18,265 nt of DNA from an uncultured Spartobacteria bacterium (GCA_903919105.1 CAIXGT010000183.1:1-18265); one strand, 5' to 3'; shown: positions 1 through 6,912, counted from the stretch's first letter. Notes: generated from the letters alone by a model not told the origin. Made by a program: numbers and translations.

Positions 1-2
1 AC

Positions 3-2543
3 GTAAGCGTTAACAACACCATCGACGGCGCCCACACCCTGACGATGGGGTCCATTAATATCGATACGGGTACCGTGACGAATCGGGCATTTAATTTCGG
101 TAATTCCGGCAACGCCGTCTTCTCCGGAGTGATCGCAAATGGCAATGGCATATTTGCCAATGGTCTCATACTCAGCGGCGCCGGCACCACCACACTCTCC
201 GCAGCCAATACCTACTCGGGCGGTACCACCCTGAGCACCGGTAAGCTCAACATCAACAACGCCGCCGCGCTTGGTAGTGGGACCTTCACCATCAACAGCG
301 GTAAGTTGGACAACACTTCGGGCGCGGCAATCACAAACTCGCAGAACAATGCGCAGAACTGGAACGGCGACTTCACCTTCGTCGGCAGCAACGACTTGAA
401 CATGGGAACCGGTGCCGTGACCTTGGGTGCTGCTCGTACAGTCACCGTCTCGGCCAATAACCTGACCGTCGGTGGAGTGATCGGAGGCAGCTACGCCCTC
501 ACCAAGGCCGGCGCCGGTACACTAACCCTCTCTGGAGCGAACACCTACACGGGCAACACCACGGTCTCCGGCGGCAGTCTCATTGTCTCCGGCCTACTAG
601 GCACGGCAGGATCTTATGCCGGGACGATCGCCGATGCCTCCTCACTGATCTTCTCGAACTCCTCCGCCCAGACCCTGACCGGCATTATTTCCGGATCCGG
701 TTCACTGGCCATGTCCGGTCCCGGAACCCTGACCCTCTCGGGTGTCAACACCTACTCGGGCGGCACCACGCTGAATGCCGGCACCCTGGCACTCTCCAAT
801 GCCGCGGCTCTCGGCTCCAATGCACTGACGGTCGCCTCCAACGCCACCCTCAGCTCGCTGATCAACGAGAAAGTCACCAACAACGTCGCCATTGCCGGTA
901 GCCAGACTCTGACCGTGACAGAGAACGCCAACACAACGCTCACCAACTCCGGGATCATCTCCGGAAACGGTGCAATCGTTCAGAACGGCCCTGGCACGCT
1001 GACCCTCACCAATGTCAACACCTACTCGGGTGGTACCACGGTGAACGGCGGCACATTGATTGGTACCAATGCCAAGGCCTTCGGTACAGGATCCCTCAAT
1101 ATCGCTTCTGGAACTCTGAACCTGGGCAACAACGTCATCACCAACACGCTCGGAACAGTCACCGGAGGATCGATTACTAACGGTACCATCACCAATAACG
1201 GCGGCTCCTTCACCTTCGCTAACGCAGGGGCCCTTACCATCTCGGCTATCCTGGCCGGTTCCGATAGTCTCACGCAGAGCGGCAACGGCACCACCACCCT
1301 CTCGGGAGTCAACACCTACACGGGAAACACCTACATCAGTGCCGGCGCGATCAATCTCACCTCGGCGAATTCCTTGCTTAGCAGCGGATCACTCAACATG
1401 TCTGGAATTAGCAAAACGATCTTTGGTACTGGTAGCCTCGCTAACAGATCATTCGCCAACAGCATCAATGTCACCTCCGGCACCGGCTTGATCGATAACA
1501 ACTTGGGAGGCGGCACCCTGACCCTTTCTGGTGCCATCAATAATAGCAGCGGCGCAACCTTGAACCTTGCCGATGGTATCTTCTCTGTGAGCAATAACAT
1601 CACTGGATCGGGATCTCTCCTGCTCACAGGTGGATCGACCCTGAACCTCGGTGCGTCCAATGGAATCTCGAGCTTATCATCCATCACTCTGGGTGGATCT
1701 GGTGACACTGGATTGCAAACCAACACACTGAACATGAATGGTTACAATCAGAGCCTCACAGGTCTGACCACTAGCGGTGGATCTGCCTACAATCAGGTGA
1801 ATAACTCGGGTGCTAACGCCATGTTGACACTGCTCGGAAACTCCTCCTTCGGAGGGTCGCTCAATGGTAATCTCGGCCTCACGGTCTCCGGCACGTCCAC
1901 GCTCTCCGGTTCGAATACCTATACCGGCACCACAACCATTGCGAATTATGGAAGACTTACTTTGGGTGCCAATGCCTACCTCACGGCAACTTCTAATGTG
2001 GTGGTCCAGAACGGTGCCTCTCTTCTCCTCGGCGGCACATCGGCAAATCAAGTAAATACTAATGCCCACGTGCAACTGGATGCCAATAGTACCCTCTCCA
2101 TGGGTGGTAATGGTAGCACCCGCGCCACGGCCCAGACCTTCGCTACGCTGACACTGACTGGCAATAGCGTGATCGACTTTGCGAACCTCACGGGCATTTC
2201 TTCGCTCACCTTCACAACGATCGGCACCGGACTGGACACTTTCACCCTGTCAATCAATAATTGGAGTGGAACTAGCAGTTTTGGACCTAGTTCCTCTGGT
2301 GATGCAACCCACCTCTATGACTCGGCAGCGACCACCACGGGACTCTCCGCTACGCAACTCGGAAATATCAACTTCTACGGTACCTCTGGTCAGTTCCTGG
2401 GAACGGGCGGATTATCTGGAACGGAGATCGTGCCAGTGCCCGAACCAAGTGTCATGATCGCCGCGGCTCTGCTCCTCGGTTGGCTGCTCTTCATCAACCG
2501 CGGAGTCCTGATTACCCTGATCAACCGCCGCCGGTCTGCATAA
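3..2543 (+). CDS. Autotransporter-repeat protein with PEP-CTERM sorting signal (5' end outside window)
   Basis: The reading frame is open back to the left edge (codons from base 3), so the ATG at 45 is probably internal and the gene is truncated by the window. The protein is Gly/Ser/Thr/Asn-rich and carries about six copies of the passenger-associated beta-strand repeat, with cores such as GTLTLSGANTYTGNTTV and GTLTLSGVNTYSGGTTL. The last ~35 residues are a PEP-CTERM signal: VPEPS, a hydrophobic helix (MIAAALLLGWLLFI) and a basic end containing RRR. Established knowledge: PEP-CTERM tails are processed by exosortase, and such repeats form extended beta-solenoids. There is no C-terminal beta-barrel, so this is not a classical type V autotransporter. 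Inference: a secreted or surface-attached structural protein or adhesin. Its signal peptide must lie upstream of the window. Stop is TAA at 2541-2543. Confidence 0.9.
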   Translation, partial: VSVNNTIDGAHTLTMGSINIDTGTVTNRAFNFGNSGNAVFSGVIANGNGIFANGLILSGAGTTTLSAANTYSGGTTLSTGKLNINNAAALGSGTFTINSGKLDNTSGAAITNSQNNAQNWNGDFTFVGSNDLNMGTGAVTLGAARTVTVSANNLTVGGVIGGSYALTKAGAGTLTLSGANTYTGNTTVSGGSLIVSGLLGTAGSYAGTIADASSLIFSNSSAQTLTGIISGSGSLAMSGPGTLTLSGVNTYSGGTTLNAGTLALSNAAALGSNALTVASNATLSSLINEKVTNNVAIAGSQTLTVTENANTTLTNSGIISGNGAIVQNGPGTLTLTNVNTYSGGTTVNGGTLIGTNAKAFGTGSLNIASGTLNLGNNVITNTLGTVTGGSITNGTITNNGGSFTFANAGALTISAILAGSDSLTQSGNGTTTLSGVNTYTGNTYISAGAINLTSANSLLSSGSLNMSGISKTIFGTGSLANRSFANSINVTSGTGLIDNNLGGGTLTLSGAINNSSGATLNLADGIFSVSNNITGSGSLLLTGGSTLNLGASNGISSLSSITLGGSGDTGLQTNTLNMNGYNQSLTGLTTSGGSAYNQVNNSGANAMLTLLGNSSFGGSLNGNLGLTVSGTSTLSGSNTYTGTTTIANYGRLTLGANAYLTATSNVVVQNGASLLLGGTSANQVNTNAHVQLDANSTLSMGGNGSTRATAQTFATLTLTGNSVIDFANLTGISSLTFTTIGTGLDTFTLSINNWSGTSSFGPSSSGDATHLYDSAATTTGLSATQLGNINFYGTSGQFLGTGGLSGTEIVPVPEPSVMIAAALLLGWLLFINRGVLITLINRRRSA
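176..1953 (+). repeat. Intragenic imperfect direct repeats encoding beta-strand repeats
   Basis: About six copies of the ~27-residue beta-strand unit lie near 176-260, 508-590, 715-790, 988-1060, 1279-1350 and 1882-1950. They are similar at DNA level; for example an 18-base core is identical at 743-760 and 1013-1030. Copies 1 to 5 are fairly regularly spaced, with the sixth after a more divergent region. Such repeats can recombine, giving length variation of the protein. Confidence 0.8.
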
Positions 2544-2586
2544 GAGTAGCAGGTAGGCTGCGCACATTCCTCTGTGTTCCTTGTGC

Positions 2587-2601
2587 ACGGCCGTAGGCCG
2601 T
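2587..2601 (+). terminator. Small GC hairpin after the PEP-CTERM gene, possible weak terminator
   Basis: ACGGCC and GGCCGT flank a GTA loop, 44 bases after the stop codon. A short T run (TCTTTTT, 2612-2618) follows only after 10 bases, so the fit to an intrinsic terminator is poor. It may instead belong to the same class of three-base-loop mini-hairpins found at 2971-3142. Confidence 0.3.
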
Positions 2602-2759
2602 TGTGGCATAGGTCTTTTTGGGAATTAGACACAAAATGCACAGAATGCACGGGGCCCATGATTGCTATCGGGCGTATTCCACAAGGGTAGAATCCTGACA
2701 GGGATATCTTTTGCCTGCGTTCTTTGGGTGATCATCTGGACCGTCGATAAATACAAGGA

Positions 2760-2787
2760 CTCGCGCAGAGGCGCAGAGACGCAGAGG
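2760..2787 (+). repeat. Octamer repeat, left arm of a long inverted repeat
   Basis: Three octamers of the form GCGCAGAG / GCGCAGAG / ACGCAGAG. As plus-strand RNA this arm pairs over 28 positions with 2877-2904, using Watson-Crick pairs plus five G-U wobbles and no mismatch. The loop is 89 bases. The same octamer class recurs at 4480-4499. Confidence 0.85.
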
Positions 2788-2876
2788 AAAAGACAAAGGA
2801 TTGGTTGCGGAGAGAATAGTCATCGGCACTCCCCTCAAATCAGAGAATCACTTGATTGAGGCTTTTCGTCATCCCA

Positions 2877-2904
2877 TCTTTGCGTCTTTGCGTCTTTGCG
2901 CGAG
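2877..2904 (-). repeat. Octamer repeat, right arm of the inverted repeat
   Basis: Three octamers of the form TTTGCGTC / TTTGCGTC / TTTGCGCG, which on the minus strand read as GCAAAGAC-type octamers. It is the partner of 2760-2787. The arms differ only by A/G transitions that preserve pairing in plus-strand RNA. Confidence 0.85.
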
Positions 2905-2970
2905 ATTTCTTCCCATGTTCATGCGTCAAATAAAACCGAAACCGCTCTAACGCCACTTTCCTCCCGGCAA

Positions 2971-3142
2971 GCGGTGCCGCCCTAACGGGATGCCTTCGGC
3001 ATTCTATTGTCTGTCGATTGCTTACCCGGCCGTTGCTTCGCATCCGTTACGGCTCCCGGATCAGCCATCCGAGCGATGCTCGGACTGCCTTCGGCATGAC
3101 TAAGCTTCGTTCCCACGAACCTTTTGCACCGGTTCCCACCGG
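2971..3142. repeat. Cluster of perfect mini-hairpins with 2- to 4-base loops
   Basis: Perfect stems with very short loops follow each other: GCGG-TG-CCGC (2971-2980), CCC-TAAC-GGG (2980-2989), ATGCC-TTC-GGCAT (2990-3002), CCGAGC-GAT-GCTCGG (3069-3083), TGCC-TTC-GGCA (3086-3096), GTTC-CCAC-GAAC (3109-3120) and CCGGT-TCCC-ACCGG (3129-3142). The core TGCCTTCGGCA occurs twice. No T tracts follow, so these are not ordinary terminators. Confidence 0.75.
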
Positions 3143-3145
3143 CTT

Positions 3146-3186
3146 GGTTCAGGTTTCAGGTTTCAAGTTTCAGCTTTCCAGTTTCC
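3146..3186 (+). repeat. Heptamer tandem array (GTTTCAG type)
   Basis: Six consecutive 7-base units: GGTTCAG, GTTTCAG, GTTTCAA, GTTTCAG, CTTTCCA and a partial GTTTCC. The period is exact, the units slightly degenerate. It resembles in style the heptanucleotide short tandem repeats known from cyanobacteria; the function is unknown. Confidence 0.8.
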
Positions 3187-3197
3187 TCCCCATCTGG

Positions 3198-3230
3198 CCC
3201 TCGACTCTCGACCCTCGACCCTCGACTCCG
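3198..3230 (+). repeat. Second heptamer tandem array (CCCTCGA type)
   Basis: Four 7-base units, CCCTCGA, CTCTCGA, CCCTCGA, CCCTCGA, followed by a partial unit. It sits 11 bases after the first heptamer array and has the same period but a different sequence. Confidence 0.8.
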
Positions 3231-3270
3231 TATACGTGTCTGAACTACCGAACAGTACACCGCATCCACT

Positions 3271-3291
3271 CCTTCGAAGGCCGCCTTGCGG
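3271..3291. repeat. Perfect palindrome plus mini-hairpin upstream of the toxin-antitoxin pair
   Basis: CCTTCGAAGG (3271-3280) is a perfect 10-base palindrome, and CCGC-CTT-GCGG (3281-3291) follows directly. They lie 30-50 bases before the antitoxin start. They could be an operator for antitoxin autoregulation, but they could equally be one more member of the mini-hairpin cluster. Confidence 0.45.
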
Positions 3292-3320
3292 ATCTCCTGT
3301 ACTTGTTCTAAGATCTCATT

Positions 3321-3593
3321 GTGAGCACGATTACTGCAATTCTAGAACCCGATGTGGATGGAACCCTCCATCTGCCTCTTCCGGTTGAGATGCGCTCCTC
3401 GAAGCTGAAGGTGAAAGTGACGGCAACGCTTGAGAGCGTGGGGGCTCCAGTTGTAGCGACCGATTCTGAGATTAAGAAGAGGGTGGAGGCACTGGAGCAG
3501 TTGCGTAAACTCAATCCTTTCCGGGAGATCGCTGATCCTGTCGCATGGCAGCGAGAAGTCCGTAAGGATCGCCCGTTGCCTGGACGCGTCTGA
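3321..3593 (+). CDS. Putative VapB-type antitoxin
   Basis: A 90-residue protein with a GTG start, directly upstream of a PIN-domain toxin and separated from it by 2 bases. The N-terminal half (ITAILEPDVDGTLHLPLP) looks like a short beta-strand DNA-binding region. The charged C-terminal tail (NPFREIADPVAWQREVRKD) would be the part that wraps the toxin. The call rests mostly on the position; it does not match a classical AbrB, RHH or Phd signature that I can recognise. Inference: it neutralises the downstream toxin and represses the pair. The ribosome site before the GTG is weak and no other start gives a better one. Confidence 0.65.
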   Translation: MSTITAILEPDVDGTLHLPLPVEMRSSKLKVKVTATLESVGAPVVATDSEIKKRVEALEQLRKLNPFREIADPVAWQREVRKDRPLPGRV

Positions 3594-3595
3594 TC

Positions 3596-3961
3596 ATGGT
3601 GCTGGACACCAATATCCTGATCTACTCCACAAAACCTGGTGGGGATTTCCTTTCTAAGTGGGTTGCAAGTCCGCGTGCTGTGATCAGCCTGATAGCTAGG
3701 ATTGAGGCGCTCGGATTCCCCAAGATTTCACTAATTGAAATTCGAGCCCTTGATGCTCTTATAGCGACGCTTCCCGTCATCGGTCTGGAAGATGAGATTG
3801 TTTCGGTTGCAATAAGTCTCCGCCAGAGTCGAAAGATGGGACTTGCCGATGCGATCATCGCGGCGACGGCATTAGCTCATTCGTTACCACTGATCACCAG
3901 GAACGTTGAGGATTTCAAGAGTGTTGAGGGGCTTGAGGTGATCAATCCCTTTGAGATCTGA
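3596..3961 (+). CDS. vapC: VapC-type PIN-domain ribonuclease toxin
   Basis: A 121-residue protein of the usual PIN toxin length. The acidic metal-binding residues are all visible: Asp4 in LDTNILIY, Glu37 in RIEALGF, Asp85 in LADAIIAATA and Asp106 in the TRNVEDF motif, with Thr101 and Asn103 nearby. Family knowledge: VapC toxins are Mg-dependent endoribonucleases that cut tRNA or rRNA and are held inactive by their antitoxin. The start ATG lies 2 bases after the antitoxin stop, so the two are almost certainly co-transcribed and translationally coupled. The site appears intact, so the toxin should be active. The pair is surrounded by repeat-rich DNA, which fits a mobile stability module. Confidence 0.9.
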   Translation: MVLDTNILIYSTKPGGDFLSKWVASPRAVISLIARIEALGFPKISLIEIRALDALIATLPVIGLEDEIVSVAISLRQSRKMGLADAIIAATALAHSLPLITRNVEDFKSVEGLEVINPFEI

Positions 3962-4033
3962 TCTTTTGGCTCTCCGCTATTTGGAATGGGTGAATCTACT
4001 GGATCGAAAACAATCAGCACCTAGGCCTTTGGC

Positions 4034-4384
4034 TTGGAAAAGGATTTAGAAGAACCAAGCGAGGCAAGCAACGGCCAGGCAAGCCAACTCAGGAAACATA
4101 TGTTCCTTCGTTTGATTCGCTCGCTCCCGCTCGTCTCACCACCTTTGGGCTACCATCAGAAGACCTTTCCCGGAACGGCAACTCCTACTGAGATCGCGGC
4201 TCATCTCGGACGTGCGCTCGATTTTGTGTAAACCCACCCCGACGTTTGCACGGCCAATACGATTATCATGTATGCGTGGAATGAACACGACGAGGGAGGC
4301 TGGCTCTGCCCCACCCGTACTCCCTCTGGGCAGCCTGACGCCTCCCGCCTCGACGCCCTTCAGGCGATTTTGAAATCCCGCTGA
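4034..4384 (+). pseudogene. Decayed C-terminal fragment of a GH99/WbsX-like glycosidase-type gene
   Basis: In one frame, TATPTEIAAHLGRALDFV runs into a TAA at 4229-4231, and the frame then continues with THPDVCTANTIIMYAWNEHD and EGGWLCPT to a TGA at 4382-4384. The YAWNEHDEGGWL motif and the preceding helix resemble the C-terminal end of secreted (beta/alpha)8 proteins of the WbsX/GH99-like or GH71-like type; that family link is from memory and only moderately sure. Homology-like sequence starts around 4150; upstream of it the frame makes no sense and the rest of the gene is missing. Thus it is 5'-truncated and carries a nonsense codon. Stop readthrough is unlikely because no start or N-terminal part is present. 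Confidence 0.6.
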
Positions 4385-4479
4385 AGCCGCCTCTTCACGA
4401 TCTGGAAGTTTTCGTTTAGCTGCAACGGCGGCAAATCAACGGCCGGGCAAGTAGACGCAGTGATGGGATATGGGAATTA

Positions 4480-4499
4480 TCGCGCAAAGGCGCAAAGGG
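4480..4499 (+). repeat. Third octamer repeat copy
   Basis: Two GCGCAAAG octamers in tandem, preceded by TC, matching the octamer arms at 2760-2787 and 2877-2904. No inverted partner is visible nearby, so this is a solitary arm. Confidence 0.75.
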
Positions 4500-4710
4500 A
4501 CAGGGGTAGAAGGGCTGCCGGGGCTGAAGAGACTAAAGGTAAAAGCCGACTCCCTGAACGAAACAATCTCCCGGATGGAGGAAAGGATGATTCCCGAATG
4601 AAGGTGGCTCAATTCTTCACATCATGGACGCTTAGGGAGCTTTCGGGCAGAGGCGAATTCAACTAGTAATTGTCGTTCGTCCTGTTCAGTCTAGCCCCAG
4701 CCCCCCAGTA

Positions 4711-6912
4711 ATGAACCCACATTCTTGTTCAAGGTCTCTTTTTGGAGTGATTCTTGGTTGCATGACTCTTTTGACATCATCCGTTCATGCGGAGGGGGTT
4801 CTCCCGGTGTCGCAGCTCAAGCCTTACGTCGATCAGTTCAATGCCGACGACCGGGAGTCCTTCCAGGGAAGCTTTCCCAATTCGCAGGCATGGGAGTTTT
4901 TGTCGGCGAACATTCCGCTGTTCGAGTGTCCGGACAAAGAAATCGAGAAAACGTATTATTTCCGCTGGTGGACGTTCCGCAAGCACCTGGTGGAGACCCC
5001 GGACGGATGGGTGATCACCGAGTTTCTGCCGAATGTGAGCTGGTCCGGAAAATACAATACGATCAACTGTGCCGCAGCCCATCAAATCCGGGAGGGACGC
5101 TGGCTCAAGGATCAGAAGTTCGCCAAGGGATATCTCGACTACTGGTTGACCAAAGGAGGCCGCGTGCATGCCTACAGCTTCTGGGTGGCTGATTCGGCGC
5201 TTGCTTGGTGCGAGGTGACGGGCGACCAGAAGCAGGCGGTCGCATGGCTTCCGCTGCTCGTCAAGAACTACCAGTCCTGGGAAGCTTCCAATCTCGATCC
5301 GGTCACGGGATTGTTCTGGCAATGGGACGGTATCGACGGAATGGAGGGATCCATCGGTCTTCATGGGTTCCGCCCCACGATCAATAGCTACATGTACGGC
5401 GACGCCCTTGCGATCGCGCGCATCGCCGAGATGTCGGGACAACCCGATCTGGCTGTTACTTACCGCGCCAAGGCGGAAAAGATCAAAAAACTCGTGCAGG
5501 AACGCCTTTGGAATGAAGAACATCAGTTCTTTGAAATCCGCCGTAGTCCGTTGGGGCTTGGCGTCGCGCGCATCTGGGTGAACAACGATCCGGCCCTTAC
5601 GCAAACGGCCAAGGTTTCCGCCTCCACCCCCGGAAAACCCGATCTCCTCAAGGACTCCCGCGTGCCCGTCAAGTCGTCCGATTTGTCGCTTGGAGCATTC
5701 CAATTTGACCGCCGCATCGGCACCAAGGAGTGGATCCAATACGACTTTCCACAGGAGACCGACATCTCAAGCTGCCAATTCTTTCTCGCGAATGCCGGCA
5801 TCTTTGTTCCCCCTCAGTCCGTCAAGGTCTTCCAACTCTCGGAGGGCGGATGGAAGGAAATACCGCAGAGTCCCGACGGGCCGCAATCCAAGGCATCCCC
5901 TAATGCCAAGCCTCGCCCTGAAAACGGGAGCAGCAAGGGGAGCCCTTTCTTGCTCAGCCGCTGGAATGTGATTTCGTTCCCTACCATCCGCACGCGCGCG
6001 ATCAGGTTGGAATTCGAAATGGAAGGGACCGACCGCCAGGCTGCACAACTCTCTCAGGTGCGGGAACTCATCGGATACGTGCCGTGGTGTTTCAACCTGC
6101 CCGATAGCAAATACGGTGTGGCCTGGAAGCAGATCACCGATCCGAAGGGGTTCTCCGCACCCTATGGACTCACCACGGCCGAGCAGCGGCACCCGGAGTT
6201 TGCGGTTCAATACGACCGCCATGAGTGCATGTGGAACGGCCCTATCTGGCCCTTTGCCACAACCCAGACACTCAACGCGCTGGCGAATTACTTGAATAAC
6301 GAGCCGCAGCCTACGGTCACCCGGAAAGATTACTTCGAAGCCCTCCGCACCTATGCCCTGAGCCAGCGTCTGAAGCTCGAGGACGGCAAAGTCGTGCCGT
6401 GGGTCGATGAGGACCAGAATCCCTTCACCGGAGACTGGATCGCGCGCACCTGCATCCTTGCCTGGGAGAAGAAAGACCCGAAGAAGTGGCAGATCAAGGG
6501 AGGCACTTCCGATCGCGGCAAGGACTACAATCACTCGAACTTCTGTGATTTGGTGATCAACGGCCTTGTAGGGTTGCGACCGCAGGCGGACAACACCGTG
6601 GTGGTCAACCCACTGGTCCCGGAGGGTCTGTGGGAGTACTTCTGCCTCGACCGGGTGTCGTATCACGGCCGGATGCTGACAATCCTCTGGGACAAGACGG
6701 GAAAGCACTACGGCAAAGGGGCAGGTTTGCGAGTGCTGGCGGATGACAAGGAAATCGCCAGCAGCCCGACCCTCTCGAAGGTGACTGGGAAACTCTCAAA
6801 ACAACAATCTCCCAAAACAAAAGCTCGGACACCCGAAGGAAATCCTCCGGCGTTGACGGTGAGCACATGCAGTTCCACATTGACGCCCCTTTTTATCCAC
6901 GACGTGCCATGA
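4711..6912 (+). CDS. Secreted MGH1-like six-hairpin glycoside hydrolase with inserted F5/8C-type module
   Basis: A 733-residue protein with an N-terminal signal peptide ending near VHA (residues 1-27). It has the (alpha/alpha)6-type catalytic fold seen in GH63/MGH1-like proteins. Visible motifs are DGIDGMEG (Asp209, Glu212), RPTINSYMYGDA, ECMWNGPIWPF (Glu505) and GDWIAR (Asp575), plus a C-terminal strand region with YNHSNFCDLVINGLVGLRP. The acid/base pair is not certain. Residues about 300-440 form a discoidin-like (F5/8 type C) module with EWIQYDFPQ and RAIRLEFEMEG, placed inside the catalytic domain; it contains a low-complexity Pro/Ser loop near 390-415. The last ~40 residues are Lys/Pro/Thr-rich and look like a divergent tail. 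No ribosome site is evident before the ATG. First gene of the six-gene unit; it overlaps the next by ATGA. The exact substrate is unknown. Confidence 0.8.
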   Translation: MNPHSCSRSLFGVILGCMTLLTSSVHAEGVLPVSQLKPYVDQFNADDRESFQGSFPNSQAWEFLSANIPLFECPDKEIEKTYYFRWWTFRKHLVETPDGWVITEFLPNVSWSGKYNTINCAAAHQIREGRWLKDQKFAKGYLDYWLTKGGRVHAYSFWVADSALAWCEVTGDQKQAVAWLPLLVKNYQSWEASNLDPVTGLFWQWDGIDGMEGSIGLHGFRPTINSYMYGDALAIARIAEMSGQPDLAVTYRAKAEKIKKLVQERLWNEEHQFFEIRRSPLGLGVARIWVNNDPALTQTAKVSASTPGKPDLLKDSRVPVKSSDLSLGAFQFDRRIGTKEWIQYDFPQETDISSCQFFLANAGIFVPPQSVKVFQLSEGGWKEIPQSPDGPQSKASPNAKPRPENGSSKGSPFLLSRWNVISFPTIRTRAIRLEFEMEGTDRQAAQLSQVRELIGYVPWCFNLPDSKYGVAWKQITDPKGFSAPYGLTTAEQRHPEFAVQYDRHECMWNGPIWPFATTQTLNALANYLNNEPQPTVTRKDYFEALRTYALSQRLKLEDGKVVPWVDEDQNPFTGDWIARTCILAWEKKDPKKWQIKGGTSDRGKDYNHSNFCDLVINGLVGLRPQADNTVVVNPLVPEGLWEYFCLDRVSYHGRMLTILWDKTGKHYGKGAGLRVLADDKEIASSPTLSKVTGKLSKQQSPKTKARTPEGNPPALTVSTCSSTLTPLFIHDVP

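Larger units (their letters stand above)
2544..3320. other. 777-base gene-free interval rich in short repeats and hairpins
   Basis: No convincing gene is visible. The 65- to 97-codon ORFs here are composed of repeat DNA and have no recognisable family or ribosome site. The interval holds, in order, a small GC hairpin, two octamer repeat arms in opposite orientation, a cluster of mini-hairpins, two heptamer arrays and two palindromes just before the toxin-antitoxin pair. The stretch around 2627-2652 also has a short 9-base-period motif (AATGCACAG AATGCACGG). No clear promoter could be assigned. Confidence 0.75.
3962..4710. other. 749-base interval with decayed gene remnant and one octamer repeat
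   Basis: No intact gene is visible. The recognisable content is the C-terminal remnant of a glycosidase-like gene (about 4150-4384) and an octamer repeat at 4480-4499. A 15-base sequence, CAACGGCCAGGCAAG (4069-4083), recurs with one mismatch at 4437-4451. The 68-codon ORF at 4460-4666 is built partly from the octamer repeat and is not credible. No clear promoter for the downstream operon can be named, although one is expected between about 4500 and 4700. Confidence 0.65.

Noticed and set aside
2662..2859. 65-codon plus-strand ORF with a hydrophobic stretch
   Set aside because: Its second half is the translated octamer repeat (SRRGAETQR), there is no ribosome site and no family resemblance.
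2760..3230. CRISPR-like array
   Set aside because: The repeats are 7 or 8 bases in direct tandem with no spacers of regular length, and no cas gene is nearby.
3018..3311. 97-codon plus-strand ORF across the mini-hairpin and heptamer region
   Set aside because: The protein is made of translated repeats (LDPRPSTP, QVSGFKFQLSSF), as expected from tandem DNA and not from a gene.
4460..4666. 68-codon plus-strand ORF before the operon
   Set aside because: It includes the translated octamer repeat (RAKAQRDRG), and the rest is charged and featureless; not a credible gene or leader peptide.
5767..6708. 313-codon minus-strand ORF inside the MGH1-like gene
   Set aside because: It lies opposite a clear glycosidase frame, has a biased antisense composition and shows no domain, so it is a shadow. 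The same holds for 4777-5739, 12726-13595, 11976-12722 and 17143-17862 on the minus strand.
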